Below are positions 1 to 7,027 of a DNA stretch of 8,144 nucleotides, piece after piece; the stretch's first letter is position 1; each line of letters opens with the position of its first letter. Under the pieces are notes generated by a model, which did not search any database, was not told the origin of the DNA, and worked only from the letters and a program-made list of their open reading frames with translations. The DNA is taken from assembly GCA_019137115.1 (NCBI GenBank), contig JAGVSV010000118.1, positions 1 through 8,144 of the forward strand, given 5' to 3'. The position numbers were made by a program, and so were the translations under genes. The stretch is from Bacillota bacterium (lineage in GTDB: Bacteria > Bacillota > Clostridia > Christensenellales > Aristaeellaceae).

Positions 1-315
1 CAGACGCTGGCGGTGGACATTTTCAAAGCGCTGGATTGCAAGGGCGTGGTGCGCGTGGACTTTATGCTGGAGCCGGACACCGATGAACTGTACATCACCG
101 AGATCAACACGATCCCCGGTTCCCTGTCGTTTTACCTGTGGGATCAAAGCGAGCCCCGCGTCAGCTACACCGAGCTGATTGACCTGATGATCCGCTCCGC
201 GATGGACGCCCACGACCAGAAGAACGAAAACAACTACGCATATCGTTCCGATATCTTCCGCAATGTGCAGGTCGGCGCCAAAGGCGCCAAGGGCATCAAA
301 GGCACCAAGGAATAG
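1..315 (+). CDS. ddl: D-alanine--D-alanine ligase, C-terminal part (5' end outside window)
   Basis: This is the last 104 codons of an ATP-grasp D-alanine--D-alanine ligase, the cytoplasmic enzyme that joins two D-alanines with ATP to make the dipeptide used in peptidoglycan precursors. The fragment is open from base 1 and ends at TAG 313-315. Seen directly: the catalytic ATP-grasp end, with VRVDF (Asp20 of the fragment) and EINTIPGS (Glu34, Asn36). From family knowledge these three residues are the Mg2+ ligands, and their spacing (14 and 2) fits. The segment after it, SLSFYLW followed by SYTELIDLMI, resembles the Ddl variants common in Clostridia. The tail after about residue 90 is unusual: lysine- and glycine-rich with a four-fold Gly-x-Lys repeat. 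The gene converges on the next gene, with a terminator hairpin between them. The family is clear; substrate specificity (D-Ala versus D-Ser or D-lactate) cannot be judged because the N-terminal and central domains are missing. Confidence 0.93.
   Translation, partial: QTLAVDIFKALDCKGVVRVDFMLEPDTDELYITEINTIPGSLSFYLWDQSEPRVSYTELIDLMIRSAMDAHDQKNENNYAYRSDIFRNVQVGAKGAKGIKGTKE
274..309 (+). repeat. Four 9-bp in-frame tandem units encoding Gly-x-Lys in the Ddl tail
   Basis: Four consecutive 9-base units (274-282, 283-291, 292-300, 301-309) read GGCGCCAAA, GGCGCCAAG, GGCATCAAA and GGCACCAAG. They encode GAK, GAK, GIK and GTK, followed by Glu and the stop codon. The units differ mainly at the middle codon and at the lysine wobble base, which fits slipped-strand duplication with later drift. 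The result is a basic, flexible C-terminal tail beyond the ATP-grasp fold. Its role is unknown. Confidence 0.8.
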
Positions 316-336
316 ACGATATCTGTGACACGCAAA

Positions 337-365
337 ACCCCCGGAAGCACATCGCCTCCGGGGGT
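337..365 (-). terminator. Rho-independent terminator between convergent genes, mainly for gene A
   Basis: ACCCCCGGA (337-345) and TCCGGGGGT (357-365) form a perfect 9-bp GC-rich stem with an 11-base loop. Read leftward the stem is followed by TTTT and then G, so it best serves the minus-strand gene that stops at 385, about 20 bp away. Read rightward it is followed by CAGGTTTATCC, a poor U-tract, but it lies 21 bp after the ddl stop and may act weakly in both directions. Confidence 0.8.
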
Positions 366-384
366 CAGGTTTATCCTGGTAGCG

Positions 385-1929
385 TTATTGCGGCTGGGTT
401 TCGGGCTGTTCGGTCATTTGCTGGATCAGCAGCGTGATGATGCCGGCTTCCTCGGGCAGTGCCGTCTTGAGGTTTTCCAGGATCGTGGGCAGGCCCTGCG
501 TGGCCAGCGCGTTCATCAGCTGCTCGGTCTCGGCTTCCGTGGTGGTTTCGCTCAGCACCACGCTCTGCGTGCCTGCGGGCACCTCGGCGGGGGTTTCATC
601 GGTTTCCGTCAGGTGAAAGTTTGCCATCGGCGCGCGCAGGTCAAACGCAAGGTTGCTTTCGGCGCTGGCATCGCTGGCCTGCGTCTTGATGGTCATGTTG
701 ATCAGCGTGGCAGTCTGGTCCTCGCCGTTGAGCACGGCGTTGTGCAGTGCGGCCCAATCGGTGGCTGCTGCGGGAGCGACCTCCCTGGCGGGGGCTTCGG
801 TCACTTCGGTGCCCGGGGCCGGGGTGGTCAGCGAAACGATCTGCTCTGTCCCGGTGGAAACGCTGTCATCCTCGCCCTTGATCAGCAGCGCTATGGCGAT
901 GTTGGAGGACTTTTCCTGGTCCTTGATCAGCACCGTGGCGAACATCGGCTGGTCGGTGCTGGCGTCGGTTTCGATCTCCAGATAGACCGGCGCAGTTACG
1001 TCCGAAGGGGATGCGTAGTAGCGAACGGTGCCCACGGCTTCATCGGCCTTGGAGCGGATGTCGGCGATGCCGCTCTCCATCTGCTTGATCATGGCGGGCA
1101 CATCTGCGGGGGCCTCGGCTTCCGTGCCGGTGGTGCGCTCGGCGGTCTGCACGGTCTTGAGGGACTCGCCCAGAAGGCCCTGCAGCTTGGTGTCGTTCTT
1201 GAACACCGCCAGCACCGCGTCCAGGAAATCCGCCGTGCCGTGCGTGGTGACCGGCACCGTGGTGCGCGTTTCAAACGTAGCGACGCCTTCCACGGCAAAC
1301 GGTCCCTGCTCCAGCTGGGCGGCGGGCAGCACCTTTTCATTGACGAATGCGGACACCGCGTTGCCATACGGGGCGACCATGGCTTGCATGTCTTCCGGAG
1401 TCATCTGCTGCGCGGCGTTCTGCGGCAGGCTGTCCATGGCGTTCTTCATCATCGCAGGGTCCATCGTGATGGACGTGTCTGGCAGCAGGTTGGTGGCAAA
1501 GCTGTTCTCCAGCGTTTCCGGGTTCATCCTGCCCTGCACGGTGATCAGGTCGCTTGCGGCCGTGCCGAAGCGTGCGGACATGGCGCCCTGGTTATAGATG
1601 ACGGTGGTGGTCAGCTTGTTCACGGCGCTCAGCAGGCTGGTCATCATGGTTTGCGTGCTGGCGTCCCCACTGCCGTCAACCCCGCCCAACAGGGGCAACA
1701 GCGGTCGTAGGCGCAGGCGGTGCCGTGCCCGGGCGTCAACCCCGCCCAACAGGGGCAACAGCACGTCGCTGTTCAGCTGCATATCCATTTCGAGCTTGAG
1801 GTTCGCGCCGCGCGCCAACGCGTTCTGCACGTCCAGCGCGGGCTGTTCAGCCTGGGCATACGACGCTAGCGAGACGATCATGGCAACCGCCATCATCAGG
1901 GCCGCGATTTTTCTGGTCATCAACTTCAT
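385..1929 (-). CDS. Secreted protein A of unknown function (514 aa), last of three tandem secreted proteins
   Basis: I do not recognise this protein. Residues 1-27 are a Sec signal peptide: basic start, hydrophobic core to about 22, then YAQA followed by Glu28, a type I signal peptidase site. There is no lipobox cysteine, no cysteine at all, no LPxTG and no C-terminal membrane helix, so release or non-covalent wall association is likely. The mature part is acidic and alternates short beta-prone strands with helical stretches. Residues about 366-390 form a Thr/Pro/Ala/Glu-rich linker, and 463-507 look helical (QLMNALATQGLPTILENL). The same plan is seen in proteins B and C, so paralogy is inferred. 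Residues 57-65 and 77-85 are an identical LLPLLGGVD, produced by a 60-bp duplication (see repeat). The start at 1929 is chosen because AAGGAGG (1940-1946) lies 10 bases upstream; Met4 is a possible alternative. It has its own promoter and ends just before a terminator. Confidence 0.85.
   Translation of the reverse strand: MKLMTRKIAALMMAVAMIVSLASYAQAEQPALDVQNALARGANLKLEMDMQLNSDVLLPLLGGVDARARHRLRLRPLLPLLGGVDGSGDASTQTMMTSLLSAVNKLTTTVIYNQGAMSARFGTAASDLITVQGRMNPETLENSFATNLLPDTSITMDPAMMKNAMDSLPQNAAQQMTPEDMQAMVAPYGNAVSAFVNEKVLPAAQLEQGPFAVEGVATFETRTTVPVTTHGTADFLDAVLAVFKNDTKLQGLLGESLKTVQTAERTTGTEAEAPADVPAMIKQMESGIADIRSKADEAVGTVRYYASPSDVTAPVYLEIETDASTDQPMFATVLIKDQEKSSNIAIALLIKGEDDSVSTGTEQIVSLTTPAPGTEVTEAPAREVAPAAATDWAALHNAVLNGEDQTATLINMTIKTQASDASAESNLAFDLRAPMANFHLTETDETPAEVPAGTQSVVLSETTTEAETEQLMNALATQGLPTILENLKTALPEEAGIITLLIQQMTEQPETQPQ
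1674..1762 (-). repeat. 29-bp direct repeat, 60-bp period, inside gene A
   Basis: The same 29 bases occur at 1674-1702 and 1734-1762 (key core CCCCGCCCAACAGGGG), separated by 31 different bases (1703-1733). The period is exactly 60 bp, so the reading frame is kept and 20 residues are added: a second LLPLLGGVD plus an Arg-rich stretch (ARARHRLRLRP) unlike the rest of this acidic protein. It could be a tandem duplication with divergence, a short insertion that duplicated its target, or an assembly artefact. Confidence 0.85.
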
Positions 1930-1949
1930 TCGGTATACTCCTCCTTCAG

Positions 1950-1964
1950 GGCAGAATTACTGCC
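1950..1964 (-). other. Small hairpin at the start of the gene A leader
   Basis: GGCAG (1950-1954) and CTGCC (1960-1964) form a perfect 5-bp stem with a 5-base loop (AATTA on the plus strand). It lies 10 bases downstream of the -10 box of the gene A promoter, so the predicted transcript would begin with or just before this stem, ahead of AAGGAGG. A 5'-end stem of this kind can protect mRNA, and a DNA palindrome at this place can also be an operator. Neither role is shown. Confidence 0.4.
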
Positions 1965-1973
1965 AACACCAGC

Positions 1974-2002
1974 ATTATACCCAGCCATACCGCGCCAATC
2001 AA
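1974..2002 (-). promoter_or_regulatory. Sigma-A-type promoter of gene A
   Basis: On the minus strand TTGATT (1997-2002) and TATAAT (1974-1979) are separated by exactly 17 bp, with a perfect -10 and a 4/6 match at -35. The predicted start is near 1967, giving a leader of about 38 bases to the ATG at 1929. This suggests that gene A can be expressed apart from the genes upstream of it. Confidence 0.75.
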
Positions 2003-2055
2003 CTCGTGAACTGGTAAACATACGGACGGAACGTGCGGATATTGTAAAGAAAGTG

Positions 2056-2083
2056 TCAATTCGGTACAAGATACGGTAATTGA
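2056..2083. other. Imperfect palindrome after gene B, with internal CGGTA direct repeat
   Basis: TCAATT (2056-2061) and AATTGA (2078-2083) are inverted copies around a 16-base centre that itself carries CGGTA twice (2062-2066 and 2074-2078). It lies 4 bp beyond the gene B stop and about 54 bp upstream of the gene A -35 box. The stem is AT-rich and too weak to be a convincing terminator, and the centre does not pair. A regulator-binding site is possible but unsupported. The rest of the 158-bp gap (1930-2087) holds the gene A promoter and leader. Confidence 0.3.
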
Positions 2084-2087
2084 AGGC

Positions 2088-3617
2088 TCAGGGCGCGGGC
2101 ACAAGGATTCCAGCCGCCAGTCCTGCCAGCGCCTGCTGCAGCGTCAGCGACAGCTGCTGTTTCAGCGCGTCGCGTTGTGCGCCGGTTAGGCCATCCGGGC
2201 GCGTGGCATTGGTAATATCTGGGGCGGCGATGTTCCACGGCGCGGCGGAGGTACCCTCAAACGTCGCCGTGTAACTGCCGTCGGTCTTGAGATCCTCCCA
2301 CACCAGCGTGCCGCTGAAAGCGGTGGCGGCGCGGTCATCCGACAGGCCGGACAGCGCGGCGTTCAGCTGGAAGCTTTGCGCGCCGGCGTTGGGGTCGGTC
2401 TCCGGCGTGACCAGCAGCGTGACCTGGTATTCCCTGCGGCCGGCCATCCCGCGGTCGGTCTGCTGATAGGTCTCCGGCGTCTGCATAATGTTCAGGTTAA
2501 AGGCATACACCTGTTCGGTGACGGTGGTGTTCTCCCCCACGGTGTACTGGGGATTGGCGTGCATGGTCAGCGAGCCCTTGTACGCTGCGGTTTCAGGCGT
2601 CGCCGCCTCGCTGCCGCCGGTGTAAGCCAGCGTCCACACCGGGGCAGGCTGGCCGCTGGGCGCGAGGAAGTCCAGCTTGACCGTGGTGGTGCCGGTTTGT
2701 GCGTCGACGGCCTGATAGGTGGTTTCCAGCACGTCAATACCGCGGAAACCGCCCAGGGGCAGCACCATGCTGCTCTGGCTGATGGCGCCGGCGGCGTCAA
2801 ACACGCGCTCCAGGGTTATATCGCGGCTGAGCTTCAGCGCGTCCAGCGCGGTAAAGAAAGCGTTCATCATGTTCCTGTCCAGGTATGCGGCCGCCTGCTT
2901 GGCGCTCATGCGCTGCTGCAGCAGGGCGATGACCTCGCCATCCTGGTACAGGTCGGAAAGCATCTGCTTGACCTGCGCCTTGACCGCGTCCGCGGGGATC
3001 ACCACGGTCGTCCGCGTGACCGTCTTTCCCCCGGCATCCTCGGTGGTTACCTTGGTGAAGTTCTGCATCCACACGCTGACTTTGGCGGTATACCGGGCCA
3101 GCGCGGTATCCGCCGCCTTGCGCCAGTCATTGTCCGCGCTGTTGAGCACCAGCAGCAGCGGCTCCAGGCGCGGCCAGGCGGCGTTCGGCGCGCTGAGCAG
3201 GCCGCCCAGGGTGGTATCGCCCTTGCCAAACGTCAGCACCGTGGCGCCAATCAGGGACGAAGCCAGTGTGGCCACAGCGTCGTCGGCCACATAGTGGACG
3301 CTTCCGGCCTCCTGGCCTGCTTTGTTCAGCGTCAGGCGCAGTTCCTCCCGGCCCTTGTTGGCGCCAAACAGCGCGCGCAGATAGCGCACATCGATGGAGC
3401 TGTTGGGCAGCAACGCCGCCAACATGGTGTTGGTGGCGGCGTCCACGGCGGACATCTGCGCGCCGGAGGAGGCAGTAAACGCGATGGTTCCGGTCAGTCC
3501 GGAGCCATTGCGCACCTGCAGCTGCAGCTTTTCGTCAAGCGGCGTGTATTCCGTGGCCAGCGCTATCGGCGCCAGCATCAGGAAAACCAGCACAATGGGA
3601 ATCAGTCTCTTTTTCAT
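2088..3617 (-). CDS. Secreted protein B of unknown function (509 aa)
   Basis: I do not recognise this protein. It begins with a clear Sec signal peptide (MKKRLIPIVLVFLMLAPIAL), with a cleavage site after ALA at residue 21. No lipobox, cysteine, sorting signal or membrane anchor is present. The mature region is strand-rich (VTRTTVVIPADAV near 200-212, TTVKLDFLAP 311-320), with helical stretches between (210-265) and an amphipathic C-terminal helix (477-504, LTGAQRDALKQQL). Residues 347-372 (YKGSLTM, then QYTVGENTTV) resemble C 357-382 (WKSALTL, then FALNENAIDG), and both end in a DxT..LT..Q helix. Paralogy with C is therefore likely, and with A plausible. Its ATG overlaps the stop of C (ATGA, 3614-3617) and its GGAGG site lies within the last codons of C, so translation is coupled. 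The alternating strand/helix plan recalls LolA/LppX-like lipid-carrier folds, but that is a guess. Confidence 0.88.
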   Translation of the reverse strand: MKKRLIPIVLVFLMLAPIALATEYTPLDEKLQLQVRNGSGLTGTIAFTASSGAQMSAVDAATNTMLAALLPNSSIDVRYLRALFGANKGREELRLTLNKAGQEAGSVHYVADDAVATLASSLIGATVLTFGKGDTTLGGLLSAPNAAWPRLEPLLLVLNSADNDWRKAADTALARYTAKVSVWMQNFTKVTTEDAGGKTVTRTTVVIPADAVKAQVKQMLSDLYQDGEVIALLQQRMSAKQAAAYLDRNMMNAFFTALDALKLSRDITLERVFDAAGAISQSSMVLPLGGFRGIDVLETTYQAVDAQTGTTTVKLDFLAPSGQPAPVWTLAYTGGSEAATPETAAYKGSLTMHANPQYTVGENTTVTEQVYAFNLNIMQTPETYQQTDRGMAGRREYQVTLLVTPETDPNAGAQSFQLNAALSGLSDDRAATAFSGTLVWEDLKTDGSYTATFEGTSAAPWNIAAPDITNATRPDGLTGAQRDALKQQLSLTLQQALAGLAAGILVPAP

Positions 3618-5101
3618 GGTAACTCCTCCATGTCCACGACGTAATCATCCGCCGGAGCGGCATCGGGCAATACAAGGTCGGGCAGGTCCATCACGGGCAC
3701 GGTGGCCCCGTTGGTGCGTTCATCGCGCCCCAGGTCATGCAACAGGCTCGCGCGCTGTGACGCGGGCAGCCGGTTTGCGTACATCCACAGCGGCATCATC
3801 AGAAGCCCCGCCAGCGTTTCGCGCTCCTTAGCGATCTGTTCTTCGGTCAGTTGCGTCAAATCCACGGTGCGCAGCGCCAGGGGCGGGTCGGGCATTGCAG
3901 CGGGGGCAAGCATGGCGCTGATCACGCCCTCAAACGCGGGCGATCCCTGTACTTTGGCCTCCACCGCCAGCGTTCCGTCAATGGCGTTTTCATTCAGTGC
4001 GAAGTCGGGTTTTAGCGTCAGCGCCGATTTCCATTTTTTGGTGCCACCTGTGGCGCTGTCCCACACGATGCGCCCAGTCAGACGTGGCTGATCTCCCGCG
4101 CGCTTGAGATCGGCCTTGATGTGCTCGGTGACGCTGTCCGGGCCGAACACCGTGCGCAGGTCAAAATCACCCGCGATGGTGGTCGTTCCGTTGCGCTCCT
4201 TCCAGGTGAACGACGCCTGCATCGACAGGTTTTCCCCGCCGCTGACGGCGGGCAGCTTCATGCTCAGGTACAGTCCGGTTGCGTCGTTGACGCCGCCGTA
4301 CAGCGTCACCTTGCGGACCGCTTCGCCAATCCGCCCGACACGCCCTGTAAACTGCCAGCCCATGTCGGCGCCTTCAGCGTCCAGGTAGCGCTTGAGCGTA
4401 CACTCGGATTCAAACGTCAGCGTGTTCAGAAACGCCAGCACCCGCTCGTGCAGGGTGGTGCCGACCGATTGGGCAAACGGAACCGACTGTTCCATCTGGT
4501 GTAGCATGAACGGCCACAGCGCGTTCCATTCCTCCGCGGACAGCGTATAGGCCACCTGGCTTCTCGCGGTGCCCACGTTCTTGATCGTGATGCTCCGCTT
4601 AACCGGCGTGCCGTAGCCCTCCAAAGGCGACAGCAGGTCGGGCAGCGTCCGCCGCGCGCCGTTAAGGATGGATAGCCACTCCGCGGCGTTCATGGGGCCG
4701 GACGAACTGGCGCCTTCTGTCAGGAAACCGGTGACCATCTCGCCGGCTGCGGCTATGTACCCCAGCCCGCCCGGCGTGATCGTCATCGCCTCCCGCCCGT
4801 CGGCCAGGCTGTCCAGCCGGACGCTGGCCAGCGCGGCATCCTGGTTGAAGAGCGAGGCCACGGTGGCATCGCGCGACAGCACAAGGTCTGCCCGCATGCC
4901 GGCCAGCACGGCTTGAAGCGCCGGCAGTGTCTGCGGGCTGACCGCCTGCCACTGGCTGATGTCGGCGTTCAGCGACAGCTTGAGCGTGTCGCCCTGGCCG
5001 TACAGCGCCAGCAGTGTTTCCAGCTCCGGCACGATGGCCGCATGCGCCGTGCCTGTCAGCATCAGCGCTGCCAGCACAAGGGCCAGGATACGTTTCCTCA
5101 T
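3614..5101 (-). CDS. Secreted protein C of unknown function (495 aa), first of three tandem secreted proteins
   Basis: I do not recognise this protein. Residues 1-21 form a Sec signal peptide (MRKRILALVLAALMLTGTAH) with cleavage after AHA. The mature chain has one cysteine (Cys234), not in a lipobox, and no anchor. The first 110 residues after the signal follow the pattern also seen in A: an amphipathic strand (TLKLSLNADI), a helix (TLPALQAVLAGM), then strands. Later parts are strand-rich (ENLSMQASFTWKE, TTTIAGDFDLR, LTGRIVWDSA, WKSALTLKPDF). A C-terminal helical segment (417-456, LTEEQIAKERETL) is followed by an acidic Pro/Asp/Val tail. The start at 5101 is supported by AAGGAG (5107-5112), 5 bases upstream. 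It begins 54 bp after the uvrC stop with no terminator or convincing promoter between, so cotranscription with uvrC is likely. Its last codons carry the ribosome binding site for B. No enzymatic motif was seen. Confidence 0.88.
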   Translation of the reverse strand: MRKRILALVLAALMLTGTAHAAIVPELETLLALYGQGDTLKLSLNADISQWQAVSPQTLPALQAVLAGMRADLVLSRDATVASLFNQDAALASVRLDSLADGREAMTITPGGLGYIAAAGEMVTGFLTEGASSSGPMNAAEWLSILNGARRTLPDLLSPLEGYGTPVKRSITIKNVGTARSQVAYTLSAEEWNALWPFMLHQMEQSVPFAQSVGTTLHERVLAFLNTLTFESECTLKRYLDAEGADMGWQFTGRVGRIGEAVRKVTLYGGVNDATGLYLSMKLPAVSGGENLSMQASFTWKERNGTTTIAGDFDLRTVFGPDSVTEHIKADLKRAGDQPRLTGRIVWDSATGGTKKWKSALTLKPDFALNENAIDGTLAVEAKVQGSPAFEGVISAMLAPAAMPDPPLALRTVDLTQLTEEQIAKERETLAGLLMMPLWMYANRLPASQRASLLHDLGRDERTNGATVPVMDLPDLVLPDAAPADDYVVDMEELP

Positions 5102-5155
5102 CCGTTCTCCTTACTGCGAGCGATATCACTCATCAAACGTAGCGCAAGAGGATTT

Positions 5156-7027
5156 TCATGCTTCAAGGGGTGGTTGGGCCATCTCCGGCGGCACGGGCGG
5201 ATGCAGCGCCGCATACAGCGCTTCAGCTGCAGGGCGGCTCATGCCTTTGACCGCCGCCAGCTCGTCCAGTGTGGCTTCTGAAACGCCTTTCATTGTGCGG
5301 AACGCGGCCAGCAGCGCGCGCCGCCGCGCGGGGCCAATGCCGGGGATCTCCTCCAGGCGAGACCGCACCGCCGCTTTGCCGCGCAGGCCACGGTGATGGG
5401 TGATGGCAAACCGGTGCGCTTCATCGCGGATGCGCTCCACCAGATGCAGCGCGGGGGAGTGCCGGTCGAGCACCACGGGGGCGTCCTTGTCCGGCAGCCA
5501 GATCTCCTCCCGCCTCTTGGCCAGCCCAAACATTGGCACGTCAAAGCCTTCGGCCAGCATCGCCTCGCGCGCGAAACGCAGCTGCTCCGGGCCGCCGTCC
5601 ACCAGCACCAGATCGGGCAGCGGCCAGCGATCCAAAGGCTGTTGGGCGTTGACCCGGCGGAACCGGCGGCTCAGCACCTCGTGCATGGACGCGAAATCAT
5701 TGGCGCCTTCCACGGTTTTGATGCGAAACCTGCGGTACGCTTTTTTGTCCGGCGCGCCGTTTGTAAACACCACCATGGACGCCACCGACTGGTGACCCTG
5801 CGTGTTGCTGATATCAAAGCCTTCAATGCGCCGGGGCAGCATGGAAAGCCCCAGCGCCTGCGCCAACTCCTCCGCCGCGCCCACGGTACGCTCGTGCATA
5901 ATCTGGTCGCGCGCGTTGCGCTTGCGCAAGGCATCCTGGGCGTTGCGCAGCGAGTTTTCCACCAGCTCGCGCTTTTCACCGCGCTGGGGCACCAGCAGCG
6001 TGACCGCGCCCTCCCGCCGGCCTCGCAGCCAGAGCTCCGTGGTTTCCTGGTCGGTCACCGCCTGCACCAACACCTCGCGCGCAGGCACGCGATCCTCATA
6101 AAACTGCAGCAGGAAGGCGGTCAGCACTTCGTCGGCCGGTTCATTGCCCTCGCGCGGCAGCGCATAGGCATCCCCGCCGATCATTTTCCCGCCGCGGATA
6201 AACAGTACCTGCGCCATGGCGTCCAGGCCGTCCTGCGCCACGGCGATGATGTCCTGTTCGCCCACATCCACCCGGAGCACGTTCTGCTGTTCCATCAGGC
6301 CATGTACATCGTGGATGGTGTCGCGCAGCTCGCCGGCGCGCTCATATTGCATGGCCAGCGAGGCGGCTTTCATCTCTTCTTCGAGCTTCTGCACCACCGG
6401 CTTGTACCTGCCCTTGAGGAACGCAATGACGCCGTCAGTCATCTGCGCGTACTCCTCCGGGGTGATCTTGTGCGCGCAGGGCGCGCGGCACAGGCCGATT
6501 TCGTAGTTGACACAGGGCCGCAGCGGCCTGGCGGAAGGCAATTTCAGGCTACACGTGCGCATGGGGAACATGCGGCGCAGCAGCGCCATGGTCTGCCGGA
6601 TGGCACCCGTGCCCACATACGGCCCGAAATATCGCGCGCCGTCGGCGTCGGCGTGGCGCGCGATCTCCAGCTTGGGGAAGGGTTCCATCACATTGATGCG
6701 GATGTACGGATAGTGCTTGTCATCCTTGAGCAGGATGTTATAGAACGGCTTGTGCAACTTGATCAGGTTGCACTCCAGCATCAGCGCTTCCAGGTTGCTG
6801 CTGCACAGGATCGTGTCAAAATCGTCAATCCGCTCCACCAGCGAGGCGACCTTGGGGGTTTGATCCTGCTCGCGGAAATAGCTGCGCACCCGGCTTTGCA
6901 GGCTGACCGCTTTGCCGACATACAAAATCTCCCCGTCCTGCTTCATTAAGTAGCAACCGGGGCTGTCGGGCAACAATTCCAGCTTCCGCCTGATGTTCTC
7001 CTGCGTTTCGCTTGTGTTACGGTTCAT
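5156..7027 (-). CDS. uvrC: UvrABC excinuclease subunit C
   Basis: UvrC makes the 3' and 5' incisions around DNA lesions after UvrA and UvrB have found them, in cytoplasmic nucleotide excision repair. At 623 residues it is full length. The N-terminal GIY-YIG nuclease domain (about 20-100) shows PGCY (23-26), LYVGK (35-39), Arg46 and Glu80. Four cysteines (159, 172, 180, 184) match the spacing of the iron-sulfur ligands described in E. coli UvrC. A UVR helix for UvrB contact lies at about 205-240. The C-terminal RNase H-like nuclease has GFDISN (Asp405), LVLVDGGPEQL (Asp477) and RDEAHRF (His538), the expected catalytic set. Tandem helix-hairpin-helix motifs follow (IPGIGPARRRALL at 561-573, and about 585-605). 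The ATG at 7027 lies inside the end of the upstream gene (11-bp overlap) behind only a weak site, so it probably depends on translational coupling; no other start lies between it and the conserved domain. Confidence 0.98.
   Translation of the reverse strand: MNRNTSETQENIRRKLELLPDSPGCYLMKQDGEILYVGKAVSLQSRVRSYFREQDQTPKVASLVERIDDFDTILCSSNLEALMLECNLIKLHKPFYNILLKDDKHYPYIRINVMEPFPKLEIARHADADGARYFGPYVGTGAIRQTMALLRRMFPMRTCSLKLPSARPLRPCVNYEIGLCRAPCAHKITPEEYAQMTDGVIAFLKGRYKPVVQKLEEEMKAASLAMQYERAGELRDTIHDVHGLMEQQNVLRVDVGEQDIIAVAQDGLDAMAQVLFIRGGKMIGGDAYALPREGNEPADEVLTAFLLQFYEDRVPAREVLVQAVTDQETTELWLRGRREGAVTLLVPQRGEKRELVENSLRNAQDALRKRNARDQIMHERTVGAAEELAQALGLSMLPRRIEGFDISNTQGHQSVASMVVFTNGAPDKKAYRRFRIKTVEGANDFASMHEVLSRRFRRVNAQQPLDRWPLPDLVLVDGGPEQLRFAREAMLAEGFDVPMFGLAKRREEIWLPDKDAPVVLDRHSPALHLVERIRDEAHRFAITHHRGLRGKAAVRSRLEEIPGIGPARRRALLAAFRTMKGVSEATLDELAAVKGMSRPAAEALYAALHPPVPPEMAQPPLEA

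Noticed and set aside
325..1710. Long plus-strand open frame (461 codons) opposite gene A
   Set aside because: It runs through the terminator and antisense to a gene with a signal peptide, ribosome binding site and promoter. Its product is a Gly/His/Arg-rich low-complexity chain typical of the reverse of GC-rich coding DNA.
1674..1762. CRISPR-like repeat-spacer-repeat (29-31-29 bp)
   Set aside because: Only two repeats, inside an open reading frame in phase with codons, no cas genes and no leader. A local duplication explains it better.
2051..2056. Perfect minus-strand TTGACA -35 box upstream of gene A
   Set aside because: No -10-like hexamer occurs at 16-18 bp. The promoter at 1974-2002, with correct spacing and a perfect -10, is preferred.
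2056..2083. Terminator for gene B at the palindrome
   Set aside because: The stem is only 6 AT-rich pairs with a 16-base loop and no clean U-run, so read-through into gene A is expected.
2376..3644. Long plus-strand open frame (422 codons) opposite gene B
   Set aside because: Same antisense composition (Gly/Arg/His/Gln-rich), no ribosome binding site, and it crosses the B-C junction, whose ATGA overlap supports the minus-strand genes.
5393..6949. Long plus-strand open frame (518 codons) opposite uvrC
   Set aside because: uvrC is unmistakable on the other strand with all catalytic motifs; the reverse frame is open only because of codon bias.
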